Origin: Streptomyces sp. NBC_00690
GTDB taxonomy: Bacteria > Actinomycetota > Actinomycetes > Streptomycetales > Streptomycetaceae
Direction of reading: 5' to 3'
Assembly (NCBI RefSeq): GCF_036226685.1
Contig: NZ_CP109009.1
Span: 8,211,501-8,275,500, forward strand
Length of the DNA: 64,000 bases
Position 1 is the stretch's first letter. Each line of letters opens with the position of its first letter. The position numbers and the translations under genes were made by a program. The notes under the pieces are model-generated. The model was not told where the DNA came from. It did not search any database and saw nothing but the letters and a program-made list of their open reading frames with translations. Below, in pieces: positions 16,816 to 24,627 of this stretch.

Positions 16816-17882
16816 AGGGCGCTGCTCAAGATCGCGTCCCACATGACCTCGGAGGCCACCGCCCCGAGGCCGACGGAGGTGAGGGCGTGTGCCCCGAGCC
16901 GTGATGGAGTGCTGGGGAGGTCGATCTCGTCCGTGGTGAGGGTGAAGAGGGTGTCTCCGTCGAGATTGGTGTGGAAGGGCTGGATGCCGCGGTGCATGGA
17001 GCTGTGCACCTGACGGCCGAACATGCGCAGTTCCTTGTCACCGAGCCGGACGTTGGTGATGACGATGGAGATGGTGGTGTTTCCCGCCAGGGTGGCCGGA
17101 GCGGCTCCGGATTCGGCGAAGGCCGCTTCGTAGTCGAGGGCGGGCAGCCTGCGGGTGCCGGTCGTGCTGTCGTAGTTGCCGCGGACGACCGTGCCGTTTC
17201 GGTCCACGATGGCACCGACGGCATTGACCACGGTGGCGGCGAGGATCTTGACATCGCCGATCTGTCGGAAGGCTGCGCCCTGGCCGGCGAATTCACAACG
17301 ACCGTGCTCGATCTTGCCGACGGACGCGGTGGCGCCACCACCGCAACGGCCGACCGGGAAGGTGCCGTGGACGGCGTTGCGCAGCGCTGCGGCCCCGAGC
17401 GCGGCATCGGGATGGACGGAGTTGTCACGGGCAGCGAAGTCGTAGACGATGGCGCCGCTGGCGAGCTTGAGGTCGTTCCAGCCGACACGGTTCGCGTTGC
17501 CCCTGAGCAGCTCCTCGTTGACGCCGGCAGTGGCGGCGAGCCCGTAGAGCGATCCGCCGGCGAGACAGACGGCATGGGTGAACTGCTTGTCGCTGGAGAG
17601 CAGGCCGATGGCGCCACCACGCTCGTCGATGTGCATGCGGGCTCCCGCGGGCACATGGATGACCGTGGCGCCGGTGGGGCCCTCGGTGTACTCGGCGGTG
17701 CCGACCTCGACGCCGGGGAAGTCGAACTTCACGCTCTCGCGACCCGGGCTGGGCCGGGGGACCAGGGGCGCTCCGAAGTCCGCGTTGCCCCGTTGGGCAC
17801 TGTCCCGGGTGTCGGCGGGCACCAGCCGGGGGCCGGCGGGGTGCAGCTCCGCGGCGGTCGGGGTGGTGGGCTCAGTGGTCAC
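16812..17882 (-). CDS. P1-family hydrolase, NylC/DmpA-like
   Basis: 356 residues. An N-terminal-nucleophile hydrolase of the P1 (S58) family, which includes DmpA/BapA beta-aminopeptidases and the nylon-oligomer hydrolase NylC. The predicted self-cleavage is between Asn268 and Thr269 in AGNTTISIVITN, making Thr the nucleophile as in NylC rather than Ser as in DmpA. Other family segments are GGSLYGLAATAGV, GRCGGGATASVGK and HRGIQPFHTNLDGDTLF. It overlaps the importer ATPase gene and the C45 gene by four bases each. It is inferred to cleave imported oligomers or beta-peptides. Confidence 0.86.
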   Translation of the reverse strand: MTTEPTTPTAAELHPAGPRLVPADTRDSAQRGNADFGAPLVPRPSPGRESVKFDFPGVEVGTAEYTEGPTGATVIHVPAGARMHIDERGGAIGLLSSDKQFTHAVCLAGGSLYGLAATAGVNEELLRGNANRVGWNDLKLASGAIVYDFAARDNSVHPDAALGAAALRNAVHGTFPVGRCGGGATASVGKIEHGRCEFAGQGAAFRQIGDVKILAATVVNAVGAIVDRNGTVVRGNYDSTTGTRRLPALDYEAAFAESGAAPATLAGNTTISIVITNVRLGDKELRMFGRQVHSSMHRGIQPFHTNLDGDTLFTLTTDEIDLPSTPSRLGAHALTSVGLGAVASEVMWDAILSSAL

Positions 17883-18652
17883 AAGGTCTCCAGAAGTTGT
17901 TGTGAGTAGGGGTGCTGGGGGGTGTCGTAGAACCGTTCGGTGTCGGCGAGTTCGACGACCCGGCCGTGTTGCATGACCGCGATGCGGTGGGCCAGATAGC
18001 GGACGGCCGCCAGGTCGTGCGAGATGAACAGCGCACCGAAGCCGTGTTCGACCTGGAGGTCATGGATCAGATTGAGGATCTGTGCCTGGACGGACACATC
18101 GAGGGCGCTGACGGCCTCGTCGAAGACGATGAACCGGGGGTGGGTGATGAGCGAGCGTGCGATGGCGACGCGTTGGCGCTGCCCACCGCTGAGTTCGTGC
18201 GGCAGCCGATCCGCGAACCCGCCGCCGAGCCCGACCTGTTCCAGCATCCCCAGGACCGTGGCCCGGTGGGAGCGCAGCCGCCCGCCTTCGGTGGCGGTCA
18301 GGGGTTCTGCCACCGAGTCCCCGACCGTCAGCCGCGGGTTGAGGGACCAGTGGGGGTTCTGGAGCACCGCTTGGATCGCACCGGCGCGGGATCGGGGCGA
18401 ACCGAACGCGCCGCCGAGGAAGCGGACCGCCCCGGAGTCGGGCTTGCGCAGACCGAGTGCGATGGACCCGGTGGTGGTCTTGCCCGAACCCGACTCGCCG
18501 ACGAGGCCGAGGGTCTCACCGGCGTGGATGTCGAAGGAGACCGAATCCATCGCGGTCACGGAGCGCCTGGATCGGCCCCGGCCCGAGGAGAACACCACCC
18601 GGACCTCTTCGAGTTCGAGTACGGCCCGTGGCGGAGTCGGTGCAGTGCTCAT
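17879..18652 (-). CDS. Oligopeptide ABC importer ATPase (OppF/DppF type)
   Basis: 257 residues from an ATG at 18652 inside the end of the preceding gene. Walker A GESGSGKTT, Q-loop VLQNPHWSLNPR, signature LSGGQRQRVAIARS, Walker B FIVFDEAVSALD and switch HDLAAVRYLAHR are intact. The LNPR stretch after the Q-loop and the C-terminal TPQHPYSQQLLETL are typical of the peptide/nickel family. It pairs with the next ATPase to power the two permeases. It is fifth in the operon beginning with the binding protein. Confidence 0.9.
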   Translation of the reverse strand: MSTAPTPPRAVLELEEVRVVFSSGRGRSRRSVTAMDSVSFDIHAGETLGLVGESGSGKTTTGSIALGLRKPDSGAVRFLGGAFGSPRSRAGAIQAVLQNPHWSLNPRLTVGDSVAEPLTATEGGRLRSHRATVLGMLEQVGLGGGFADRLPHELSGGQRQRVAIARSLITHPRFIVFDEAVSALDVSVQAQILNLIHDLQVEHGFGALFISHDLAAVRYLAHRIAVMQHGRVVELADTERFYDTPQHPYSQQLLETL

Positions 18653-19752
18653 CGGGTCGCCTCCGCCCGGTGGATCGGACTGGATCCGAGGGGCGTGCTC
18701 GCCTCGGGTGCCAACGGGTCGGGGTGGTGGCATGCGACCGTACGACCGGCGACGACACGGGCCGCCGGACGGTCGGTCCTGCACAGTTCGGTAGCTCGGT
18801 CACAGCGCGGGGCGAAAACACAGCCGTCGAGTCGGACATCGGGCGTCGGTGGGCCGCCGCTGATCGTGCGAAGCCGCTCGCCCGAGGTCGCTCGGGCCGG
18901 ATCGGTGTCCGACAGGGCTGCGGTGTACGGGTGTCGGGGTGAGGTGAGCACCTCGTCGGCGGCTCCGTCCTCGACGACGCGACCGCCGTACATGACCACG
19001 GTCCGTTCACACCAGCGGGTCACGCCGGCGAGGTCGTGACTGAGCCACAGCACGGTGGTCCCGTGCTCCGAGGCGAGGGAGAAGATCAGTCGTAGCACCT
19101 CTGCCCTCACCTGGCTGTCGAGGGCTGCGGTCGGCTCGTCGGCGATCAGCAGATCGGGTTCGCGGGCCATGACCATGGCGACGGCCACGCGTTGGGCCAT
19201 GCCGCCCGAGATCTCGTGCGGGTAGAGCCGCAACACCCGTTCCGGGTCGTGGATCAGGACCCTGTCGAGCATGGCGCCCAATTCGCTCTCGCTGGGCTTG
19301 CGGGCGGTCCCACGGCCCGAGCGCAGCGCGAGTCGTAGCTGTCGGCCGATCCGCAGGGTGGGGTTGAGCGCACCGACGGGGTCCTGGGCGATCAGGCCCA
19401 GTCGCTGGCGGCGTAGCAGTGCGATGCGTTCGGCCGGCAGGTCCAGTACGGATTCGCCGTCCACGAGGACCCGACCGCGCGGATACCGGGTCGCAGCCGG
19501 CAACAGCCGTCCGATCACGAGCCCTAGGGTGGACTTGCCCGAACCGCTCTCGCCGACGATGCCGACGCGTTCGCCGCGGTTGACCGTCAGGTCGACACCG
19601 TCGAGGGCCCGTACGGTCCGTTGCGGGGTGTGGTACTCGGCGACGAGGTCCTCAATGGACAACAACGGGGCTTCGGTTCCGGGGGGTGACGCCATCGGAC
19701 GGCCCCGAAGGGTGTCGGGTGCAGTGTCGGGAGGAGGTGTACCGGCGGTCAT
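18649..19752 (-). CDS. Oligopeptide ABC importer ATPase (OppD/DppD type)
   Basis: 367 residues, ATG at 19752 overlapping the permease stop. Walker A GESGSGKST, Q-loop LIAQDPVGALNPTLRIG, signature EISGGMAQRVAVAM, Walker B LLIADEPTAALD and switch SHDLAGVT. The C-terminal extension holds the Cys-rich segment typical of OppD/DppD, with GCVFAPRCDRATELC and VACHHP, which in some homologues binds an iron-sulfur cluster. It is translationally coupled on both sides. Confidence 0.9.
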   Translation of the reverse strand: MTAGTPPPDTAPDTLRGRPMASPPGTEAPLLSIEDLVAEYHTPQRTVRALDGVDLTVNRGERVGIVGESGSGKSTLGLVIGRLLPAATRYPRGRVLVDGESVLDLPAERIALLRRQRLGLIAQDPVGALNPTLRIGRQLRLALRSGRGTARKPSESELGAMLDRVLIHDPERVLRLYPHEISGGMAQRVAVAMVMAREPDLLIADEPTAALDSQVRAEVLRLIFSLASEHGTTVLWLSHDLAGVTRWCERTVVMYGGRVVEDGAADEVLTSPRHPYTAALSDTDPARATSGERLRTISGGPPTPDVRLDGCVFAPRCDRATELCRTDRPAARVVAGRTVACHHPDPLAPEASTPLGSSPIHRAEATR

Positions 19753-20624
19753 GTCAGCGACCTCGTCTCTCGCGGTTCGAATCGGTCGCGCAGGCTGTCA
19801 CCGATGAGGTTGATCGAGACGATCGCCGCGACCAGCACCACACCGGGCGCCACGATCAGCCATGGGGCGTTGACCATGTACAGGCTGCCTTCCTGGATCA
19901 ACAGGCCCAGGGAGGCATCGGGGAGTTGGACCCCGTAGCCGAGGAAGCTCAGTCCGCCCTCGACCAGGATTCCGACCGACAGTGCGTAGGTCCCGTGGAC
20001 GGCGATGGTGCCGGACACATTGGACAGGACGTGTCGTCGCATGATCGTGGTCGTCGAGACGCCGCTGATCCTGGCCGCGACGACGAAGTCGCGCTGGGCG
20101 ACCGAGCGGGCCGCCGTTCCGACCATCCGGGTCATGAGCGGAACCGTCACCAGCACGATGCTGGCGAGCGCGGCGATCCTGCCGGGGCCGATCACCGCGG
20201 CGACCAGGACGGCCAGCACGATCGCCGGGAAGGAGTAGAGCACTTCGCCCGCTCTCATGATGAGACCGGCCGTCCGTCCGCCCCGGTAACCGGCCACGAT
20301 ACCCAGTGCCGTACTGATGATCGCGGTGCACAGCACCGCCACGGACGACAGCAGAAGGGTGGTGCCCACCCCCTGGAGCAGCCGGGGGAGCAGGGACCGG
20401 CCGAGGTTGTCCGTGCCCAGTGGCAGGCCGCCGCCCGGGGGTGAGAGCCGCTGTCCCACGGTGGCGTCGGGTGCGCCTCCCACTCCGATGAGTTGGCCGG
20501 CCAGGGTGACGACGATCAGGAGGGCCAGCAGCCATACGGCACCCCGGAACAGTGAGTCGAATCCGCCCATGGCCAGTACCCGCCGCAGTCGCCCTCGTGA
20601 TGTGGATCGGGTTTCGGTACTCAT
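19749..20624 (-). CDS. Oligopeptide ABC importer permease (OppC/DppC type)
   Basis: 291 residues with an N-terminal cytosolic tail and five to six helices. The extracytoplasmic segment ATVGQRLSPPGGGLPLGTDNLGR matches the DppC signature HPLGTDxxGRD. The cytosolic coupling loop is AARISGVSTTTIMRRHVLSN (EAA-type). It overlaps both neighbours by four bases and forms the channel with the next permease. Confidence 0.9.
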   Translation of the reverse strand: MSTETRSTSRGRLRRVLAMGGFDSLFRGAVWLLALLIVVTLAGQLIGVGGAPDATVGQRLSPPGGGLPLGTDNLGRSLLPRLLQGVGTTLLLSSVAVLCTAIISTALGIVAGYRGGRTAGLIMRAGEVLYSFPAIVLAVLVAAVIGPGRIAALASIVLVTVPLMTRMVGTAARSVAQRDFVVAARISGVSTTTIMRRHVLSNVSGTIAVHGTYALSVGILVEGGLSFLGYGVQLPDASLGLLIQEGSLYMVNAPWLIVAPGVVLVAAIVSINLIGDSLRDRFEPRETRSLT

Positions 20625-21667
20625 GCTCCGTCCTTTCCGGCTGCGGTGTCGATGCGGGGATCGATCACCGCGCTGACCAGGTCGACCAGGAGGTTCATGA
20701 CGATGAAGACGGCTGCGGCCAGGAGCACTCCGGCCTGCACGATCGCGTAGTCGCGGCGATCGAGGCCGTCCACGAGGTACGAGCCGAGACCGGGCAGGTT
20801 GAAGAGGCGCTCCACGATCACCGTGCCGCCCAGCAGATATGCCGTGAGCGTGCCGACGAGGGTCAGGACGGGGATCGAGGCGTTGCGAAGGATGTGGTGG
20901 CGCACGATGAACCCCTTGGACTCCCCCCGGGCGACGGCGGCGGCCACATGGGGTTCCACCAGGACGCCCATGACCGCATCCCGTGTGGTGCGAGCGGTCA
21001 CGGCGACGCAGAACACCGAGAGGACGGCGCCGGGCAGCAGCATCGAGGTGACCGAGCCGACCGGGTCCTGTGACCAGGGGACGTACACGCCGACGGTGAG
21101 TCCGAGGCTGTACCGGGTGAAGAGGAAGAGCACCAGAGTGCCGAGGACGAACTCGGGGACGCTCATTCCCAGGCTGCTGACCAGCCGCCCCACGATGGCA
21201 CCCCTGCCGCTCCCGACGCTGCGGATTCCGGTCAGCACACCGAGGGGAATGCCGATGAGGAGGATGAAGACGAGTGCCAGGGTGGTGAGGAGCACTGTCA
21301 CCGGGAGCCGAACGGCAAGTTCCTGGCCGACCGGCGTGCCACTGGCCAGGGACGTTCCGAAGTCGCCCTGCACGGAATTGAGCAGCCAGTGCCCGTACTG
21401 CTCCACGACGGGTCCGTCGAGCCCGAACTTCTCGGCGGCTGCCTTCTTCGCCTCCGGGGTGGCGAGGGGGCCGAGGACGAGATCCGTATAACTCCCGGGC
21501 ATGGCCCGGACCGCCGCGAAGATCAGGACGGAGACGCCGAGCATGGTGAGGGCCGCCACCCCGACCTGTTGGACGAAGCGTTGGAAGGGGCGCAGCGCCC
21601 TGCGGACGCCGGCCCAGGGTGAGGCGGGCGAAGTGCCTGGCTGTGCGGTGAGGGTGAGGTTCGGCAT
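20621..21667 (-). CDS. Oligopeptide ABC importer permease (OppB/DppB type)
   Basis: 348 residues with six predicted helices. The N-terminal segment VLGPLATPEAKKAAAEKFGLDGPVVEQYGHWL is the DppB-type extracytoplasmic region, and the EAA coupling loop is VAAAVARGESKGFIVRHHILRNA. GTVIVERLFNLPGLGSYLVD near the C-terminus is family-typical. It starts 6 bases after the binding-protein stop. Confidence 0.9.
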   Translation of the reverse strand: MPNLTLTAQPGTSPASPWAGVRRALRPFQRFVQQVGVAALTMLGVSVLIFAAVRAMPGSYTDLVLGPLATPEAKKAAAEKFGLDGPVVEQYGHWLLNSVQGDFGTSLASGTPVGQELAVRLPVTVLLTTLALVFILLIGIPLGVLTGIRSVGSGRGAIVGRLVSSLGMSVPEFVLGTLVLFLFTRYSLGLTVGVYVPWSQDPVGSVTSMLLPGAVLSVFCVAVTARTTRDAVMGVLVEPHVAAAVARGESKGFIVRHHILRNASIPVLTLVGTLTAYLLGGTVIVERLFNLPGLGSYLVDGLDRRDYAIVQAGVLLAAAVFIVMNLLVDLVSAVIDPRIDTAAGKDGA

Positions 21668-21673
21668 CGCTGG

Positions 21674-23302
21674 CTACTTCGCTGACGGGAGCGTGAAGTC
21701 GACGATGTTGCGCAGGATGTTGCCGTATCCCTCGTTGCTGTGGAGGGTGGGGCTCACCTTGTCCGTGCGGTAGCCGATGACGGCCGGACGGGTGACCAGC
21801 GGCAGCAGGGCCGCATTCGTGTCGACGCGTTCACACACCTCGGTCAGGCTGGTGTTGCGAGCACTGCCCGCGGGCTGCCCACTCGCCTTGTCGATCAGCT
21901 TGTTCAGCTCGACGTCGTTGTTGAGGAAGGCGGCGGAGAAGCCCGCCACCTCGGGATTCCACCAGCGGGTGACCATCGCCGGATCCACGTAGCCGGCGAA
22001 CCAGCTGATGGCGAGGTCGAAGTCGGGCTTCTCACCGTAGATTTTGGAGATGTAGGTGCTGGTGTCGTACTTGAGTATCTTCACCGTCACACCGGCCTTG
22101 GCGTACTGCTGCTGGATCACCTGGGCGATCTGAGCGTTGGCCGGTTCCGAGTTGTACACCGCGAGCCGGAGCGTGAGGTCCTTGAAGCCGGCTTCCTTGA
22201 GGGCGGCTTGGAGCGCTTGCTTGGCGGAGGATGTACCGGCTTCTGCCCCGGGGAGCTTCGTCGGGTCACAGGCGCCCGGCAGCACGGTGGGGGTCACCCC
22301 CGTCGGCTGGGTCTTTCCGCCGAAGGCGACGGACGCTATCTGCCCTCGGTCCAGCGCGCTGTTCAGGGCGAATCGCACCTTCTGGTTTGCCAGGGGTGAG
22401 TTCTTGTTCTTGGCGTTCTGGATCAGATAGTAGAAGTCGCTATTGCGCTGACTGACCGCCTTGGCATTTCTGGTTCCGGCCAACTGATCAAGCGTGTCGA
22501 CGTTGTTGAAGAATACGAAGTCGGCGCTGCCGTTTCTGAGGGCGGCGAGTCGTGTGGTCTCCTGCGGAACGATTTTCACGTTGAGTTCGGAGATTCTCAA
22601 TCGCGCCGCGTCACGGTAGCTGGTACTCGGGGCGAACACCCAGTGCTGGTCCTGCTTGTGTTCCTTTACGGTGAACGGGCCTGTGCCCAGCATCTCCTTC
22701 TTGAGGTCCAGCGAACCGTCGTTCACCTCCTTCATGGGAAGGATGGCCGCCGGGGTGTTCGCCAGCGCGGCGAGGAATGGGGTGTAGGCACGGCTGAGCT
22801 TCACCGTCACCTGGTCGGGACCGGTGGCCTTCACCGATGCGACGGGGCCGAGCTGGCGGGCGTACGGCGCGGGCAACTTCAGCAGGCGCTGGAGGCTGCC
22901 GACCACATCGGCCGTCGTCAGTGCGCGCCCGTTGGAGAACGTGACGCCCTTGCGCAGGGTGAAGACGTAGGTCGTCGCGTCGGGCTGGGTCCAGGAACTC
23001 GCGAGGAGCGGCTTGATGGAGAAGTCGGGACCGACGGTCACCAGCGGTTCGTAGACCAGGGAGCCGAGGGACCAGGAGCGGGCGGTGTCGGCGGACTGGG
23101 GGTCGAGGCCGTCCTCTTCCACCGAGTCGTAGTCGAGTTGCACGGTCAGCGGGCCGCGCCCCGTAGCGGAAGTGTCCGCCACGGCGAGGAAACCGGCCTT
23201 CTTCGGGGACTTCGTGGCCTCGGTCGCGGCGGGCGCAGAGCAGGAGGTGATGAGAGCCGACAGGGCGGCGGTGCATCCTATGGTGACGATTAGTCTCCGC
23301 AC
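21674..23302 (-). CDS. Peptide-binding lipoprotein of ABC importer
   Basis: 542 residues from a GTG at 23302 with a strong AAAGGAGG eight bases upstream; the longer frame to 23446 would run through the promoter and operator. The lipoprotein signal RRLIVTIGCTAALSALITSC ends at the acylated Cys. The mature protein belongs to the family-5 peptide/nickel-binding proteins (SLVYEPLV, YVFTLRKGVTFSNG, MLGTGPFTVKEHK, KVRFALNSALDR). It is first in the operon for importer, P1 hydrolase, C45 hydrolase and MOSC fusion. Regulation by the upstream LacI protein is supported by an operator at the transcription start. Confidence 0.92.
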   Translation of the reverse strand: MRRLIVTIGCTAALSALITSCSAPAATEATKSPKKAGFLAVADTSATGRGPLTVQLDYDSVEEDGLDPQSADTARSWSLGSLVYEPLVTVGPDFSIKPLLASSWTQPDATTYVFTLRKGVTFSNGRALTTADVVGSLQRLLKLPAPYARQLGPVASVKATGPDQVTVKLSRAYTPFLAALANTPAAILPMKEVNDGSLDLKKEMLGTGPFTVKEHKQDQHWVFAPSTSYRDAARLRISELNVKIVPQETTRLAALRNGSADFVFFNNVDTLDQLAGTRNAKAVSQRNSDFYYLIQNAKNKNSPLANQKVRFALNSALDRGQIASVAFGGKTQPTGVTPTVLPGACDPTKLPGAEAGTSSAKQALQAALKEAGFKDLTLRLAVYNSEPANAQIAQVIQQQYAKAGVTVKILKYDTSTYISKIYGEKPDFDLAISWFAGYVDPAMVTRWWNPEVAGFSAAFLNNDVELNKLIDKASGQPAGSARNTSLTEVCERVDTNAALLPLVTRPAVIGYRTDKVSPTLHSNEGYGNILRNIVDFTLPSAK

Positions 23303-23329
23303 AGGGCCGCCTCCTTTCCGAAAAGGATG

Positions 23330-23347
23330 GGCCGGATCGTTCCGGCA
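23330..23347. promoter_or_regulatory. LacI-type operator, copy 1 (importer operon)
   Basis: GGCCGGATCGTTCCGGCA differs at 2 of 18 bases from the perfect palindrome at 27651-27668 and shares its central CG. It lies 7 bases downstream of the -10 of the importer promoter, covering the expected transcription start, so a bound repressor would block initiation. Confidence 0.75.
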
Positions 23348-23354
23348 TGGGGGA

Positions 23355-23383
23355 AAATTAGCCCCCTTGAAATGGCCTGTCAA
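23355..23383 (-). promoter_or_regulatory. Promoter of importer operon
   Basis: Minus strand: TTGACA (complement of 23378-23383), 17-base spacer, TAATTT (complement of 23355-23360). This is a near-consensus housekeeping promoter. A GGGGG-N8-CCCCC inverted repeat (23349-23366) also straddles the -10. Confidence 0.75.
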
Positions 23384-23455
23384 CGACTTGTGCAAGGAAA
23401 ATTGATAGGTAATGAGAAGGAAATGCGGGGGGTGAAATAAAGGCATGCGAAAGCG

Positions 23456-23481
23456 CCGGACAGGTCTGGTGGCCTGTCCGG
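23456..23481 (-). terminator. Terminator between lacI-type gene and importer operon
   Basis: Perfect 9-bp stem CCGGACAGG / CCTGTCCGG with an 8-base loop, 15 bases beyond the regulator stop, followed on the minus strand by short T runs. It should separate regulator transcription from the importer promoter. Confidence 0.65.
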
Positions 23482-23495
23482 TGGATCGGAAATCC

Positions 23496-24503
23496 CTACC
23501 AGCGGGTAGAGTCCCGGATTTTCATTTCGATCGACAGGGTCCGCGTGGTGCCGGGTTCCGCGTCCCCGGTCAGGATTTCGCACAGCAGACGGGCGCATTC
23601 CGCGCCCATGACGCGTGGTCGAAGGTCGATCGACGTAATCGGCGGCTCCGCCATGCGCATGGCGGAACTGTCGACGCACGAGGCGAGGAGGATGTCCTGG
23701 CCCACCGTCCGCCCGGCCGCACGGATCTCCGGGAGCACGGCTGCCGCGGCCCCGTCAGCACCACAGATCAGGGCGTCGATCTCGGGAGATCGGGCCAGCA
23801 TGTCGCGCACGGTCCGTTGGAGCACATCGGGAGACGCGCTGAAGGGAGCCTTGCCGACAAGAACGGGCAGGTCATGTGCCGCGCACCACTCAGCATGGGT
23901 GTCGAGCAGGGTCGTCGCCCAGTCGGATGTGGTGTCGGAGGCGAGGAAGGCGGGCCGACGCGCTCCCGCGTCCCTGAGGTGATCGAGCAACTGGGTGGTG
24001 AGCTGCGCGTGGTCGGACCAGATGATGCCGGTCGGTTGGGCCTCGCCCACATAGCGCTCGGCCGTCACCACCGGCAGATTCGCGTTCATCAGTTGGTCCA
24101 CCACGGGATCACCCGCCACCGGGTCGCACAGCACCAGCCCGTCCACCTGCGGAATCGCGCTGTGCTGGGGAAGATGGCCGGAAGAGATCAAAGTGACGTT
24201 CAGCCCCGCCCGCGCTGCCTGCTCGGCCACCCCGAAGACGAACCCCATGTAGTACTCGGCACTCGTCAGGAACTCGGGGATGTGCAGCGCGATCGTCTCG
24301 GTCACCGAGGTCCGCAACGATCGCGCATTGCGGTTGGGTGCGTATCCGAGCTGCCGGGCGGCGGCCAACACCGCTTCCCTGGTCGCGCCCGATACCCTGC
24401 CGTGCCCGCGCAGCGCATCGGACGCGGTCGTCTTGGACACGGACGCCGCCCGTGCCACATCGGCGATGGTCGGGGCTGCTGGAGTGTCTTCTGCGCTCGG
24501 CAT
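23496..24503 (-). CDS. LacI-family transcriptional regulator
   Basis: 335 residues from an ATG at 24503 with AGGA upstream. The N-terminal helix-turn-helix is TIADVARAASVSKTTASDALRGHGRVS, followed by the hinge region and a periplasmic-binding-like effector domain (VDGLVLCDPVAGDPVVDQL through GQDILLASCVDSSAMRMAEPPITSIDLRP). Downstream is the importer operon and upstream the kinase-aminotransferase gene; both promoters carry the same LacI-type palindrome, so this protein is the likely repressor of both. The effector would be a breakdown product of the imported compound. Confidence 0.92.
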   Translation of the reverse strand: MPSAEDTPAAPTIADVARAASVSKTTASDALRGHGRVSGATREAVLAAARQLGYAPNRNARSLRTSVTETIALHIPEFLTSAEYYMGFVFGVAEQAARAGLNVTLISSGHLPQHSAIPQVDGLVLCDPVAGDPVVDQLMNANLPVVTAERYVGEAQPTGIIWSDHAQLTTQLLDHLRDAGARRPAFLASDTTSDWATTLLDTHAEWCAAHDLPVLVGKAPFSASPDVLQRTVRDMLARSPEIDALICGADGAAAAVLPEIRAAGRTVGQDILLASCVDSSAMRMAEPPITSIDLRPRVMGAECARLLCEILTGDAEPGTTRTLSIEMKIRDSTRW

Positions 24504-24627
24504 GAGCGGAATCCTAGAGGCCATCAGCAATCGCCCCCCACATGATCGGGAATGCCCGCCCGGTCCTTCACCCGGACCCCGGGCGCGTGCGGCCGAAGGA
24601 GGCCATTCCGTGGTCGAACCGTCATGA

